Below, one piece after another: positions 35,994 through 45,570 of a stretch of DNA of 64,000 nucleotides. Source of the DNA: Sphingomonadales bacterium (GTDB lineage Bacteria; Pseudomonadota; Alphaproteobacteria; Sphingomonadales; Sphingomonadaceae); the NCBI GenBank assembly GCA_016720115.1, contig JADJXT010000001.1:1674001-1738000 (forward strand), written 5' to 3'. The position numbers and the translations under genes were made by a program. The number at the start of each line of letters is the position of its first letter. The first letter of the stretch is position 1. The notes under the pieces are model-generated. The model was not told the origin of the DNA, made no database searches, and worked only from the letters and a program-made list of their open reading frames with translations.

Positions 35994-37250
35994 ATGGGTA
36001 AGTTTACATTCAAGCTGCCTGACATCGGCGAAGGCATTGCCGAGGCTGAAATTGTAGCCTGGCACGTCAAGGTCGGTGACCGGATCGATGAAGACCAGCC
36101 TTTGGCCGACATGATGACCGACAAGGCGACGGTCGAGATGGAGAGCCCGGTTGCGGGCGTCGTTACCGCTGTTGCGGGCGAGGAAGGCGACGTGATTGCT
36201 ATAGGTTCGATGCTGGTGGAGATCGAAACCGAAGGTGCCGGAAATGAAGAAGCCGCGCCAAAGGCAGTTGCCGACGCACCCAAAGTTGAGGTGGAGGCTG
36301 TAGCGCCGCCGCCCGCCCCCGAACCTGCTCCGGCACCTGTGGAAACGCCGGAGGCTGCGGTGGTCGAAGCACCTGTCGCAGCCAGCGACGAAAAAGTCAC
36401 CGCTTCTCCAGCGGTTAGGGCGCGCGCGAAGGAGCTTGGGGTTGATCTGGGTGACGTCAAGGCGTCGGGCGGGCATATCCGCCACGCCGATCTTGATGCT
36501 TATTTGAACTATGGTTCAGGGCAGGGCTATCGTGCGCCCGGTGTATCGGCGAAACGCGCGGATGAAGCGGTAAAGGTTATCGGCATGCGGCGTCGCATTG
36601 CCGAAAATATGGCTGCATCCAAGCGCAACATCCCGCATTTCAGCTATGTCGAAGAGTTTGACGTCACCGCTCTGGAAGCGATGCGCGCAGATCTGAACGC
36701 CAATAGCGGCAATCGGCCCAAGCTGACCATGCTGCCGTTCCTGATTGTCGCGATCTGCAAGACCTTGCCGGATTTCCCGATGATTAACGCTCGTTACGAC
36801 GACGAAGCCGGGGTTGTTACCCGCTATGGTGCCGTCCACCTCGGTATGGCTACACAGACCGATGCGGGCCTGATGGTGCCGGTGATCCGCGATGCGCAGG
36901 ACAAGAATGTCTGGCAGTTGGCGACCGAAATCGGACGTCTTGCCGAGGCTGCGCGTAACGGCAGCGCCAAGAGCGAGGAACTGTCAGGTTCGACGCTCAC
37001 CATCACTTCGCTCGGCCCGCTGGGCGGCATTGCGACAACCCCGGTCATCAATCGCCCCGAAGTTGCCATTATCGGCCCGAACAAGATTGTCGAACGCCCG
37101 GTATTTGTTGGCGATACAATCGAAGCGCGCAAGCTGATGAATCTGTCGATCAGCTGCGATCATCGCGTTGTCGATGGCTGGGATGCGGCAAGCTATGTGC
37201 AGGCGCTCAAAAAACTGGTCGAAACGCCGGTTTTGCTTTTCGCCGATTGA
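35994..37250 (+). CDS. bkdB: Branched-chain 2-oxoacid dehydrogenase E2 (dihydrolipoyl acyltransferase)
   Basis: The 418-residue protein has one lipoyl domain (residues 1-80, lipoylated Lys in MTDKATVEMESP), a Pro/Ala-rich linker (about 90-140), a peripheral subunit-binding domain (SPAVRARAKELGVDL), and the acyltransferase core ending in SCDHRVVDGWDAASYVQ with the catalytic His. It transfers the acyl group to CoA. No dihydrolipoamide dehydrogenase gene follows, so the complex must use an E3 encoded elsewhere. It converges on the giant outer-membrane gene. Confidence 0.95.
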   Translation: MGKFTFKLPDIGEGIAEAEIVAWHVKVGDRIDEDQPLADMMTDKATVEMESPVAGVVTAVAGEEGDVIAIGSMLVEIETEGAGNEEAAPKAVADAPKVEVEAVAPPPAPEPAPAPVETPEAAVVEAPVAASDEKVTASPAVRARAKELGVDLGDVKASGGHIRHADLDAYLNYGSGQGYRAPGVSAKRADEAVKVIGMRRRIAENMAASKRNIPHFSYVEEFDVTALEAMRADLNANSGNRPKLTMLPFLIVAICKTLPDFPMINARYDDEAGVVTRYGAVHLGMATQTDAGLMVPVIRDAQDKNVWQLATEIGRLAEAARNGSAKSEELSGSTLTITSLGPLGGIATTPVINRPEVAIIGPNKIVERPVFVGDTIEARKLMNLSISCDHRVVDGWDAASYVQALKKLVETPVLLFAD

Positions 37251-37266
37251 GGCTTGGGGGCAGAAC

Positions 37267-40200
37267 CTAAAGCCCCAGACCCTGGAAACTGGTCTGGTCG
37301 AACTTCAGTTTGAAGGTCAGGAAGGGGCCGCTGCGGGTGTAGCGCGCCTCTTCGAAATCGCGATCTTCAAAGCCGACGAAATTGTAGCCGAGCGTCACAT
37401 TGGCGTTTTCGAAAGGCGTCACCGTCAGCGTCGGGCCGCCAGACCAGGCAATGTTCTTGCCCGAGGTGCCAATGCGTACCGTTCCCGAAGCGCCGATATC
37501 GGCGACATCCGAAAGGTCAAAACGCAGGTCGGCGCCGACAACATTGCTCCAGCCTTTTACATCGTCTGCGCCAAAGCGGTCGGTGTTGTAGCGGGTACCC
37601 CAGAAGAAGGCATATTCGCCGCGTTCGATAAAGCCGTCATCGCGTTCATCAATCGGCGTGTAATTGACCGAAAGGCTGTTGATGATGCGGGTCGATTTGA
37701 CATCGCCATCGACGAGCAACGCGGCACCGCCTACTGGTCCGGGCAGGCCTGCGGTGGCATTCCTGACCGAGTCATAGCGATATTCGGTTTTGTTCAGGAA
37801 TGACCACTGGCTGTCCGAAGGGCGGTTGGCCCAGCTGATTTCGGCCTGCGCAGTTGTCGTCGATGCGCCGCCATCCTGCTTGGCCTTGAACCAGTTGAGT
37901 GCGCCGCCCACAGCCTTGCCTTCGCCGATCTGGCGCAGGATTGCGGTCGTCAGGCCATAACGCTGCGTGGTGTCACCATCGCGCCATTCGGCACGCCCGG
38001 TCCAGCTCCAGCGCTCGCCATGATAGCTGGCGCCACCGGTGACCGCGACAAAATCTTCGGTCAGCGTGCCGTCGCTGCCCAGGAAGCCGCCCGATGCGAC
38101 GGGCTGCAGCGGGTTGATGACATCGCTGCGGTCGAAACCGCCAACGGTCTGATTGCCATCCAGCGTGAAATCTACCGACCATTTGTCGTTGATCTTGAAC
38201 GATTGCGCGAGGCCATAGGAGGCAAAGCTGCGGGCGCCAAATTCGCCGATATCCTGCTGGTTGGCGCTCGCTACGATGCGGCCGCCAGCCCAGGGGGCGA
38301 TATCGAAACCGATGCGAGCCGTGCGCGCGTCGATATTTTCACCCTTAGCGATTTCATAGCTGCCAACCAGAGCGATATCGTTGCGGATCGCATAGCGTGC
38401 GCCGAAACGGTGGCGGGCAGGGAAATCGACACTTTCGTCTTCACCACCCAGCGCGAATTCGGTTTGTGCATCGAGTTCGAGCTTGCTGGTCAACTTGTAC
38501 GAACCGGCAATGCGGGCCAGCGTCGACTTGTTCGTCGTGCCATCGGCCAGTTGGTCATCGGCATGGGTAATGCCAGCACGCAGCGATGCTTTGTCGTTGC
38601 GATATTCCAGCTCGGTCGACCCCGCGATGCGGCGTGCACCCGTTTCGATATAATCTTCCTGATAGCCAATGGCCGAGATCGACAGCTTGTCGCTCAAGCG
38701 ATAGCGGCCATCGAGACCGAATTTCTCGGTGCCGACTTCGCTGCGGTTGGTCTGGCCAACACCGAAACGGGCCGACTGGCGACGATAATAAGCGAGAATA
38801 TCGAATTTCGAACCATGATGTTCGGCTTCGAGCAGCACTGCCGATGCCCCACCAGCGTCGGTCGTGCCGCTGCCCGCAACGGCCTTGCCGTCGGTGGCAG
38901 CAAATTCGGCACGCAATTCGGTGTTGGTTGTCGGACGATAGCGGACGTCGGCACCTACAAGGTTGGTCTTGTCGGTATCGGTTTCGTCATGGATTGCGGT
39001 GGCTGCAATCTGCAACTTCTGGTCGGGCGACTGCCATTTGACGCGGCCACCTGCATTGTTGACGCGCTTTCCAACGCCATCGACTTCATATTCGGCGATG
39101 ATGAATTGCGGATTGAGGCCGCTCGAACGCGACAGGATCGGCTCACGGAAACGCAGGGTGCCGGCGAGATAATCGATGTCATAATCGATATGGCGAACCA
39201 GGCTCTTGCGCTCGATGATGATGTTCGACTGCAGCCGGTCGCGCGTTTCGATGGTGATGCGCTCGCTGTTCGCAAGGATATCGCGTGCAGCCAAGGCATA
39301 GGGGCCGGTCAGGCCGGTGCCCTGGATTTCCTCACGGCGATAGCGGTAGGGCGTGTCGGCACCGAATGCCTGTGCATGCACCTCGTCGCTGCGATATTCG
39401 GCCTTGATGCCGTTGAAGCTGCGCTGATAGCGGGCAAGTGCAGGCTCATCGATGCCGGTCTGGTAGTCGCCGAACAGTGCATAGAATTGAGGGCGTTCGA
39501 GCTTCAGATACAGGCGGCGGATCGACGCGGCGTCGTAACGCTGCTCGCTGCGGTCGGCATAGACGGTGTAGTAGCGGCGCGGATCGATGGTTCCGGCAAA
39601 GCGGGCATCGTCAGACTTCTTGTCGCTGTCATAAGACATCGTCATCAGCCATTTGCCGCTGACGCGGCCCTTGGCGTAAAGGGCGATGCGGCCGTCGACA
39701 TTCAGTTGATCGTCTTCGCCAGCCAGATCCTGAAGGCCTTCTTCAAGCTTGTTGAAGCCCAGCGTGCCTGCAGCAAAGCCGACTACCGTCCAGGGGCGAT
39801 CGCCCGGATCAAGCCAGGTTTCGACGCGTTGGGTGCGCTTCACTTCGCCATCCAGGAAGGGCAGGCTGATGGCAACGGTGCCCGAAGCAGTTGTGGGTTC
39901 GAGTTCGATATAGGCAACGCCTTCGTCGCCATGCACGCGCCATACGGGAGCGGCGCGCTCAAGGCCTGAAAGCTGATTGGCTTGTTGCGCATCGATTTCG
40001 ACGGCAGCGCGGTAGGGATCGGTGACCTGGAAGTCGCCGACAGCACCATGCGGGATTGGCTTGCCGTTGCGATCGGTCAGGCGGACTGCGATGCGCGGGC
40101 GGGTCACGCCGTCAGCGAGCAGAACCGACTTTTCCTTCACAAGCTGCGCATTGATCGCTGCATTGGCATAGTACACGTCATGTTCGACTGTCTGGATCAG

Positions 40201-42354
40201 CTTGCCGTCATTGTCGGTTACCTTGGCGATCAGGCGGTTATTGCCTTCCTCGATGCCAATGCCGCGCCAGATTGCTGCGCGCATCTTGCCATCGGCACTC
40301 TTCTTGGTGCCATCATAGTTGAGCGGATCGACGGCCTTGCCATTGATCGACAGTTCAACCTTCTGGCGCGGCAGGTGCTTGAACGCTACGCGGATCGTTT
40401 TAACACGCGGATTGTGGCCGGTTTCAGGGAACAGGAAGCCGATACCCGGCTGCTGACCTGCGAACCAGTCGCGTTCTGCACCGGCAGCTTCCTGGTCGGT
40501 CGCAGCGGCGGGCAGCGAAATGGCTTTTTGTGCTGCACTTTCGCGCGGGGCGACCTGTATTGCGCGGAAATCGGCACGCTTCAGGCTGCCGCCACGTCCT
40601 TCGACGAAGCGCGAAATGGCACTGCCCGCACTGCGTGTGTTTTTTGCGCAATCAACGGGTGCCTGATCGAGCGGGAAGGTCGAAGGGTCGACCTGCACGA
40701 CGTGAAGGCCGGGAACAATACCTTCGAAATGATAACGGCCGTCCTGATCGGTAACGGCATAGCTGCCATCCTGCAGCATCACACGGACGCCTGCGATGCC
40801 CTTCGCCTGACGCGGATCGATCGAGCAACCACCTTCGGTGATGCGACCGACGATCGTGAAGCGTTCGGATATGCCGTCGCGCACGATACGGACTACAGCG
40901 TCAACGGTGTCGCTGGTTGCGCCGCGATTGTCGCGCGCCGATGCACGGTTGATTGCGTCACCGGGGCGGGCATCAACACGAACTTCTGCAAGATAGGTCA
41001 GCAGCCCGGACTCGCCACCGGTAAGCGGCGGCAAATCGACCGAGAATTGCGAACCGTCAGCAGCCGCGCTGGCCGTAACCTGCGTTCCGTTATAACGCAC
41101 GCTTTCGAGGCGTAAGCGCATGGAATTAGGCAATATATCGGTGACGGTGACCGGGCCGCTATTGCGTGTGCGGTCAGGATTGCGCACCTCGATGCGGTAT
41201 TGCACGACATCGCCGGGCATGGCGGTTGCAGCGGAGGTTGTCTTGCTCAATTGCAGGCTGCCGCCGGGGCGATCCATCGGGACGTCGATGCGCACCGGAG
41301 CCGGGTCGCTCAACGTGATGACGCCGCCGTAGGAACCGGCTGCAATCACGAACTGGCCGCCATCGGGTCGCGTCAAAAGCGCGATGTCGGCAGGCGTAGC
41401 GACGGACGGGTGCGTGTATGGCGCGGGCGGCGTGATAACCAGCCGATAATCGCCCGGCCTGAGGAACGGAAAGCGGTAGAATCCGGGCGAAAAGGCGTAA
41501 ACCTGCCCGCTGCCGTCAGTTACCGTACTGCCCGCCACGATAGTGCTGGGGAACGAAGAAAAGCCGTCGTCGCCAAAAACCTGCGCGGGAAGGCCGGTAT
41601 TTGCATCGACAATCGTTACTTGCGTGCCGGTGACCGCAGTCCCGTCGGCACTATCAAAGGTCAAACCGAACGGATCGACCAATATGTCAACGTCTGCGCC
41701 TGCGATCGGTGCGCCGTTTTGCGCATGTCCAAGGTCGAAATGCAATTTGTCGCCCGGGCGGACAGATAAAACGCAATCGCCCTGCACAGCAGCGGGCGGT
41801 GCAGCCTTGGTGTTGATCAAGGCATGGAAAATTGACGAGTTCGCAGTGGATTCGGTCAGCGTAATGCGCTCGCTGTCACCGCTATCCGTCACAATTTGCG
41901 CTTCAAAGCTGTCAATTGCTCCAGGATTGGTGTTTTGGCCGGGTGCTATGACCCTCAAAACCAGCGGTTCACCCGCCCGTATCGCTGCCGCAGGCGTGAT
42001 TGAGGCCGGATTTGTCGAATAACCGGCGAAAACGCCCTGCAAATTGACGGGCTGGAGGCCGTTTGTGCCGCGGCACATGGTTTGTGGCAGCGGTACGGAT
42101 GAAGCCCCGCCGGAACTGGAAAAATGGAACACCTCCAGCGTTGCAGGCTGCGGGTTCGACCGGTCGACGATGATATCGACATTGTTGGATGGCCGCGAAA
42201 GCGTTTGCCCTCCAGAGGTCCATTCGGCTTGCGCAGTGTTGCTGATGATATTCGGTAAGCCTTGCGCATGCGCGGGAAGGCAGGCGGCAGCCAAGTGGGC
42301 AGCTGCAGCCAGCGTTCCTGCGCGGAAAATAAAGGATTTGGTTAATGTGTTCAT
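37267..42354 (-). CDS. Giant exported outer-membrane-type protein with DUF11 and SD-repeat-like domains
   Basis: I cannot name this 1695-residue protein. It has a signal peptide ending at CLPAHAQ, an N-terminal region (NIISNTAQAEWTSGGQT) resembling the starts of the three smaller neighbours, and a DUF11-like module near 370-490 (GDVVQYRIEVRNPDRTRNSG, VTDILPNSM). A CNA-B/SD-repeat-like fold follows near 510-570 (GVRVMLQDGSYAVTDQDGRY). After about residue 880, long runs of alternating residues with many Tyr/Arg/Asp suggest a beta-barrel; the final strand ends FLTFKLKFDQTSF. It lies last in a minus-strand operon with three DUF11-like genes and may anchor or export their products. Confidence 0.75.
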   Translation of the reverse strand: MNTLTKSFIFRAGTLAAAAHLAAACLPAHAQGLPNIISNTAQAEWTSGGQTLSRPSNNVDIIVDRSNPQPATLEVFHFSSSGGASSVPLPQTMCRGTNGLQPVNLQGVFAGYSTNPASITPAAAIRAGEPLVLRVIAPGQNTNPGAIDSFEAQIVTDSGDSERITLTESTANSSIFHALINTKAAPPAAVQGDCVLSVRPGDKLHFDLGHAQNGAPIAGADVDILVDPFGLTFDSADGTAVTGTQVTIVDANTGLPAQVFGDDGFSSFPSTIVAGSTVTDGSGQVYAFSPGFYRFPFLRPGDYRLVITPPAPYTHPSVATPADIALLTRPDGGQFVIAAGSYGGVITLSDPAPVRIDVPMDRPGGSLQLSKTTSAATAMPGDVVQYRIEVRNPDRTRNSGPVTVTDILPNSMRLRLESVRYNGTQVTASAAADGSQFSVDLPPLTGGESGLLTYLAEVRVDARPGDAINRASARDNRGATSDTVDAVVRIVRDGISERFTIVGRITEGGCSIDPRQAKGIAGVRVMLQDGSYAVTDQDGRYHFEGIVPGLHVVQVDPSTFPLDQAPVDCAKNTRSAGSAISRFVEGRGGSLKRADFRAIQVAPRESAAQKAISLPAAATDQEAAGAERDWFAGQQPGIGFLFPETGHNPRVKTIRVAFKHLPRQKVELSINGKAVDPLNYDGTKKSADGKMRAAIWRGIGIEEGNNRLIAKVTDNDGKLIQTVEHDVYYANAAINAQLVKEKSVLLADGVTRPRIAVRLTDRNGKPIPHGAVGDFQVTDPYRAAVEIDAQQANQLSGLERAAPVWRVHGDEGVAYIELEPTTASGTVAISLPFLDGEVKRTQRVETWLDPGDRPWTVVGFAAGTLGFNKLEEGLQDLAGEDDQLNVDGRIALYAKGRVSGKWLMTMSYDSDKKSDDARFAGTIDPRRYYTVYADRSEQRYDAASIRRLYLKLERPQFYALFGDYQTGIDEPALARYQRSFNGIKAEYRSDEVHAQAFGADTPYRYRREEIQGTGLTGPYALAARDILANSERITIETRDRLQSNIIIERKSLVRHIDYDIDYLAGTLRFREPILSRSSGLNPQFIIAEYEVDGVGKRVNNAGGRVKWQSPDQKLQIAATAIHDETDTDKTNLVGADVRYRPTTNTELRAEFAATDGKAVAGSGTTDAGGASAVLLEAEHHGSKFDILAYYRRQSARFGVGQTNRSEVGTEKFGLDGRYRLSDKLSISAIGYQEDYIETGARRIAGSTELEYRNDKASLRAGITHADDQLADGTTNKSTLARIAGSYKLTSKLELDAQTEFALGGEDESVDFPARHRFGARYAIRNDIALVGSYEIAKGENIDARTARIGFDIAPWAGGRIVASANQQDIGEFGARSFASYGLAQSFKINDKWSVDFTLDGNQTVGGFDRSDVINPLQPVASGGFLGSDGTLTEDFVAVTGGASYHGERWSWTGRAEWRDGDTTQRYGLTTAILRQIGEGKAVGGALNWFKAKQDGGASTTTAQAEISWANRPSDSQWSFLNKTEYRYDSVRNATAGLPGPVGGAALLVDGDVKSTRIINSLSVNYTPIDERDDGFIERGEYAFFWGTRYNTDRFGADDVKGWSNVVGADLRFDLSDVADIGASGTVRIGTSGKNIAWSGGPTLTVTPFENANVTLGYNFVGFEDRDFEEARYTRSGPFLTFKLKFDQTSFQGLGL

Positions 42355-42403
42355 AAGAAGTAAGGGCGACAGGCAGCGAAACCGCCTGTCGCCCCTTATT
42401 TCC

Positions 42404-43450
42404 TCAGTCGATGGTTACGCGGAAAACCAGCGTACGGGTCTCGCCGCCGGCAATATCGGTCAGCGTGCCCGACACGACGTTGGCGGCAAAACTGCCGGTG
42501 CCGCCGCCAGCCGTACAGGTGTTACCGCTGACAACGGTACCATTGGTTGCTGGCGTAAAGCTGCTGTCGAACGTCACATCGGGAACGAGTCCAAGATCGT
42601 CCGATACCGTAACATCGGTTGCAGGCTGTGAACCCGAGTTGACAACCACGATGCAATATTCAACGGTTGCGCCCGGAACGGCTTTGGGATTTGTCGGATC
42701 GGCGCTGGTCCCCGAGCCGTTGAGGTTGTCGCGAACGACACGGCTCAATTTGCTTACGGTCAGGCTTGCAGTGCTGACAGTAAAGTCATCCTGATCCGAT
42801 TCAATGCCATCGCGTCCGGTATCGGCGAAAATGGTTTCAACGCCGTCGGTATTCGCGGTCGCATCGGTTGCAGCAGTGATAGCCGAACCGTCGCTGTTCA
42901 ACGCCGTGGCCGTAAGCGTGACGCCTGCAACGTCGCCGTTGATTTGCGTCGGCAGAACGTCACCAACGATAAAGACGCGAACAGAAGCATCGGGGGCGAG
43001 ATTGTTGATCGACGTCGCCGTATCCGCCCCATCAAAGACATTATTGCCGTTGCTATCGACGAATACCTGGAGGTTTTGAACATTAAAATTGTCGGTGCCG
43101 CCATGGGTTGCCGTAACGCCCGCCAATTGTGTCGGGCTTAGCGAAAAGTCGAGCGTGTCGTTCGATGTGTTGGTGACGACAAAGGTCGTCCAGGCATTTT
43201 GCTGGTTCGGTACGACCGGGGTCGTCACATCGGCATCTTCGGCGACGGTGAACAAAATCTTGCGGTCGACTTCGAACGTGTTCGAATCGGTCGCTGCCGT
43301 CTGGTCGACGGTGCCGACTTTATAGGCGACGGAAACATTGTTGGTAATATCGGTGCCGACCAGGGTTCCGGCGGCATAAGCGGAACTCGCGTTCATTATG
43401 AGAGCCGGAAGGGTGCTGGCGGCAACGAGGAATTTAAGCTTACTGGTCAT
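42404..43450 (-). CDS. Exported DUF11-like repeat protein
   Basis: A 348-residue secreted protein with signal peptide LVAASTLPALIMNASSAYA. The mature N-terminus AGTLVGTDITNNVSVAYKV is close to that of the gene at 43989-45008 and recalls the giant neighbour. Two or three immunoglobulin-like repeats follow, the last clearly DUF11 (PGATVEYCIVVVNSGSQPAT, DVTVSDDLGLVPDVTFD, GETRTLVFRVTID at the very end). Two EF-hand-like Asp-rich stretches (VDSNGNNVFDGADT) may bind calcium. No sortase or anchor motif is seen. The start at 43450 is fixed by the signal peptide. Confidence 0.75.
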   Translation of the reverse strand: MTSKLKFLVAASTLPALIMNASSAYAAGTLVGTDITNNVSVAYKVGTVDQTAATDSNTFEVDRKILFTVAEDADVTTPVVPNQQNAWTTFVVTNTSNDTLDFSLSPTQLAGVTATHGGTDNFNVQNLQVFVDSNGNNVFDGADTATSINNLAPDASVRVFIVGDVLPTQINGDVAGVTLTATALNSDGSAITAATDATANTDGVETIFADTGRDGIESDQDDFTVSTASLTVSKLSRVVRDNLNGSGTSADPTNPKAVPGATVEYCIVVVNSGSQPATDVTVSDDLGLVPDVTFDSSFTPATNGTVVSGNTCTAGGGTGSFAANVVSGTLTDIAGGETRTLVFRVTID

Positions 43451-43518
43451 GCTTATGCTCCTGTTACGGTTGGTTTGATTGCTTTTGCCGCAGCAATCCT
43501 TACGGTTTTCGGTGGAGG

Positions 43519-43986
43519 TCATCGTACGACCCCGCGAAAGACGAGCTTGCCAGCAGAACCTGCAGCAAGCGTTTGATTCAAATTCCATTTCACATGGGTG
43601 ACGTCACCCGGAAGCGCCGGGCGGAAAGTGCCGTCCGCCTTGCCGACCTTCAGTTGAGACAGAAAGCCCCAGTTTTTGCCGCCGTCGATCGACACAATCT
43701 CTGTGCCATCCGCAGTGCCGGAAAAGGCGACCGCGCGCGGAATGGGGTTGGTGACGGTGAATTTTGATGCGGGCTGCGCACCGACATTCTTGTAGCGAAC
43801 GACGAACACCAGCTGATCGCCCGGAACGACGAGTTTGGGCTCTTCCAATATGGTGGCAACCGAACCGTCGGGCCGCTTCTGTTCGCGTTCGACGAACACA
43901 TCGCTGGCCAATTCGAGCGGCGCCGCAAATACGGGTGCGGTTGAAACAAGGGCAAGCAAGGCGACAAATATTTTCTTCATGTTCAT
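43519..43986 (-). CDS. Small exported DUF11-like protein
   Basis: A 155-residue protein with signal peptide KKIFVALLALVSTAPVFA and one immunoglobulin-like domain whose core (PGDQLVFVVRYKNVGAQPAS, FTVTNPIPRAVAFSG, SAGKLVFRGVVR) resembles a single DUF11 repeat. Start codons GTG 43992, ATG 43986 and ATG 43980 are all in frame; ATG 43986 is given, and the GTG would overlap the upstream stop by four bases. It sits between two longer paralogues and may be a subunit or cap of the same surface structure. Confidence 0.75.
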   Translation of the reverse strand: MNMKKIFVALLALVSTAPVFAAPLELASDVFVEREQKRPDGSVATILEEPKLVVPGDQLVFVVRYKNVGAQPASKFTVTNPIPRAVAFSGTADGTEIVSIDGGKNWGFLSQLKVGKADGTFRPALPGDVTHVKWNLNQTLAAGSAGKLVFRGVVR

Positions 43987-43988
43987 GC

Positions 43989-45008
43989 TCACTGGATGAT
44001 TGTCTGGAAAGTGACGGTGCGCGTCTCACCGGCGGGAACACTGCCCAACTGGGCACTGACGCGCGTGCCGTTGAAGTTGCCCGCATCGGCATCTGCCGCA
44101 TCGGTCAGGCTGGCTGCCTGCAGGGCTATGCTGCCAGCGACATAAGTGGTGCCGACCGGAATCGGGTCGTTAATGACGAGGTTGTTCAGCGATCCGGCGC
44201 CGCTGACGGTAGCCAATATGGTATAAGTGATAGTCGCGCCGGGGACGGCGTTTGTGCCGCCGAAAGGATCTGCGACCGTCGCCGACTTGGCGAGGGTTAC
44301 CGACGCTGCGTCAACCCGCAGGAAACCGCTGGCTTCGCTATCGGCGCCGCTTGCGCCGACTACAGCATCGCCGCCGCCTTCGCCCGCACCTGCGAATGTC
44401 GTGCCCGGCGCACCGGTGCCTGTAACTGCAGAGGCCAGCAGGCTGACATTTGCGCGATCGCCATTTGCCTGGCTTCCCGGAATGTTTGTCAGGACAAACA
44501 CGGTAACGCTCTGGTCGGGTGCCAGCAGCGGATCGTTCGTGCCTGCGACATAGATGGTATCAACGCCTGGATCGTAAACACCGTTGTTGTTGGTATCGAT
44601 AACCACTTGCGCGAGCGCGGGATCGAAGTCGTCGCCGCTATTCGCTACATTGGGCGTCAGGCGAAAGGCTTCCGGGCCGTTGCCGTTGTTGGTGATGCGA
44701 TAGGTCAGCACGCTGTTTGTCGCGCCGGGTGTCGTCGGAACGTCGCCTGCATCGGTGCTGGCAACGGTGACGTCCAACAGTTCATCGACAAGGATGATTG
44801 CGGTGTTCGACTGGATATCGATCGTGCCCGATCCAGCATCGTAGCTGGCGGTCGCAATATTTTCGATGTTGGTGCCGGCAAGCGTGCCTGCGGCCCATGC
44901 CGTTTGGCACGGGAGCAGAGCTGCACCTGACAGCGCGATTGCAGACATGGCCGCAGTCCGCAGAAATGCGCTGCGGCCACATTTGCCTGATGAATTGGTA
45001 CTCAACAT
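43989..45008 (-). CDS. Exported DUF11-like repeat protein, first gene of the operon
   Basis: A 339-residue exported protein. Its signal sequence is long (about 40 residues, hydrophobic core AAMSAIALSGAALLPCQ, ending AWA). The mature start AGTLAGTNIENIATASYDAG closely parallels the gene at 42404-43450. It has an Asp-rich calcium-type loop (VIDTNNNGVYDPGVDTIYV) and a C-terminal DUF11-like repeat (PGATITYTILATVSGAGSLN, VINDPIPVGTTYVAGSI, GETRTVTFQTIIQ). The parallel ends of both proteins suggest a duplicated architecture. Confidence 0.75.
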   Translation of the reverse strand: MLSTNSSGKCGRSAFLRTAAMSAIALSGAALLPCQTAWAAGTLAGTNIENIATASYDAGSGTIDIQSNTAIILVDELLDVTVASTDAGDVPTTPGATNSVLTYRITNNGNGPEAFRLTPNVANSGDDFDPALAQVVIDTNNNGVYDPGVDTIYVAGTNDPLLAPDQSVTVFVLTNIPGSQANGDRANVSLLASAVTGTGAPGTTFAGAGEGGGDAVVGASGADSEASGFLRVDAASVTLAKSATVADPFGGTNAVPGATITYTILATVSGAGSLNNLVINDPIPVGTTYVAGSIALQAASLTDAADADAGNFNGTRVSAQLGSVPAGETRTVTFQTIIQ

Positions 45009-45274
45009 GACGCCCTTATCGCAAAAGGGGGTCAAGAAATGGTTAAGCTGAGAGGCTCTGCGTTAATCAGTCAAAGCATTGAAAAACATATATATAAAGT
45101 GCCGCAAAGTTGTCGAATCTTGTAAAATCGAATGACAATGGTAAATTATGCCGAAAGTTTTAGATTGAACCGGTCGACCATCGCAAAGCGCGCTGTGCAA
45201 GAAAATTTCGTTTCTTTCATTCTCGCTGTTGACAGTCGAAGCGCCCGCTTCTAGGAGCGCCGTCACCGCATCAA
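45009..45274. other. AT-rich divergent intergenic region: promoter area for the DUF11 operon and tRNA-Asp
   Basis: A 266-base region, AT-rich between about 45060 and 45220, presumably holding the minus-strand promoter of the DUF11 operon. On the plus strand TTGACA at 45229-45234, followed after 17 bases by TAGGAG at 45252-45257, lies 17 bases before tRNA-Asp and is a plausible sigma-70 promoter for it. I see no gene here. Confidence 0.5.
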
Positions 45275-45339
<65 letters not shown>

Positions 45340-45351
<12 letters not shown>

Positions 45352-45570
45352 TTTTCCTGTTTCCATCCAGATCAGCAATGGCCGCAACGGCGCGATCCAG
45401 ACCGTGCCCAAAATCAGATACACAATCGCTTGAACCCAGATCGGCAGCCGACCGATCAAGTGCGACTGGCTGGCGACAATTCCAGCCAGCACCGCGATCA
45501 TTGTCAGGATGATGAACATGCCCGCCGGCTTGCGCCAGGTGGGGGAGGGCGGCGGCTTGGAGTGGTTCAT
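45340..45570 (-). CDS. DUF2842 family small membrane protein
   Basis: A 76-residue protein with two hydrophobic helices (MFIILTMIAVLAGIVAS and VQAIVYLILGTVWIAPLRPL), ending WMETGKWRE. This is the layout of the DUF2842 family of alphaproteobacterial inner-membrane proteins of unknown role. Its ATG overlaps the stop of the 5-FCL gene (ATGA). Its last three codons and stop lie inside the acceptor/T-arm region of the opposite-strand tRNA-Asp gene. Confidence 0.8.

Noticed and set aside
38020..39969. Plus-strand open frame of 649 codons opposite the giant outer-membrane gene
   Set aside because: Antisense reading of a long coding frame in GC-rich DNA; composition and motifs fit the minus-strand gene with signal peptide and barrel.
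39982..41115. Second long plus-strand frame opposite the same gene
   Set aside because: Same reason: a shadow of the strongly biased minus-strand gene, with no domain signature of its own.
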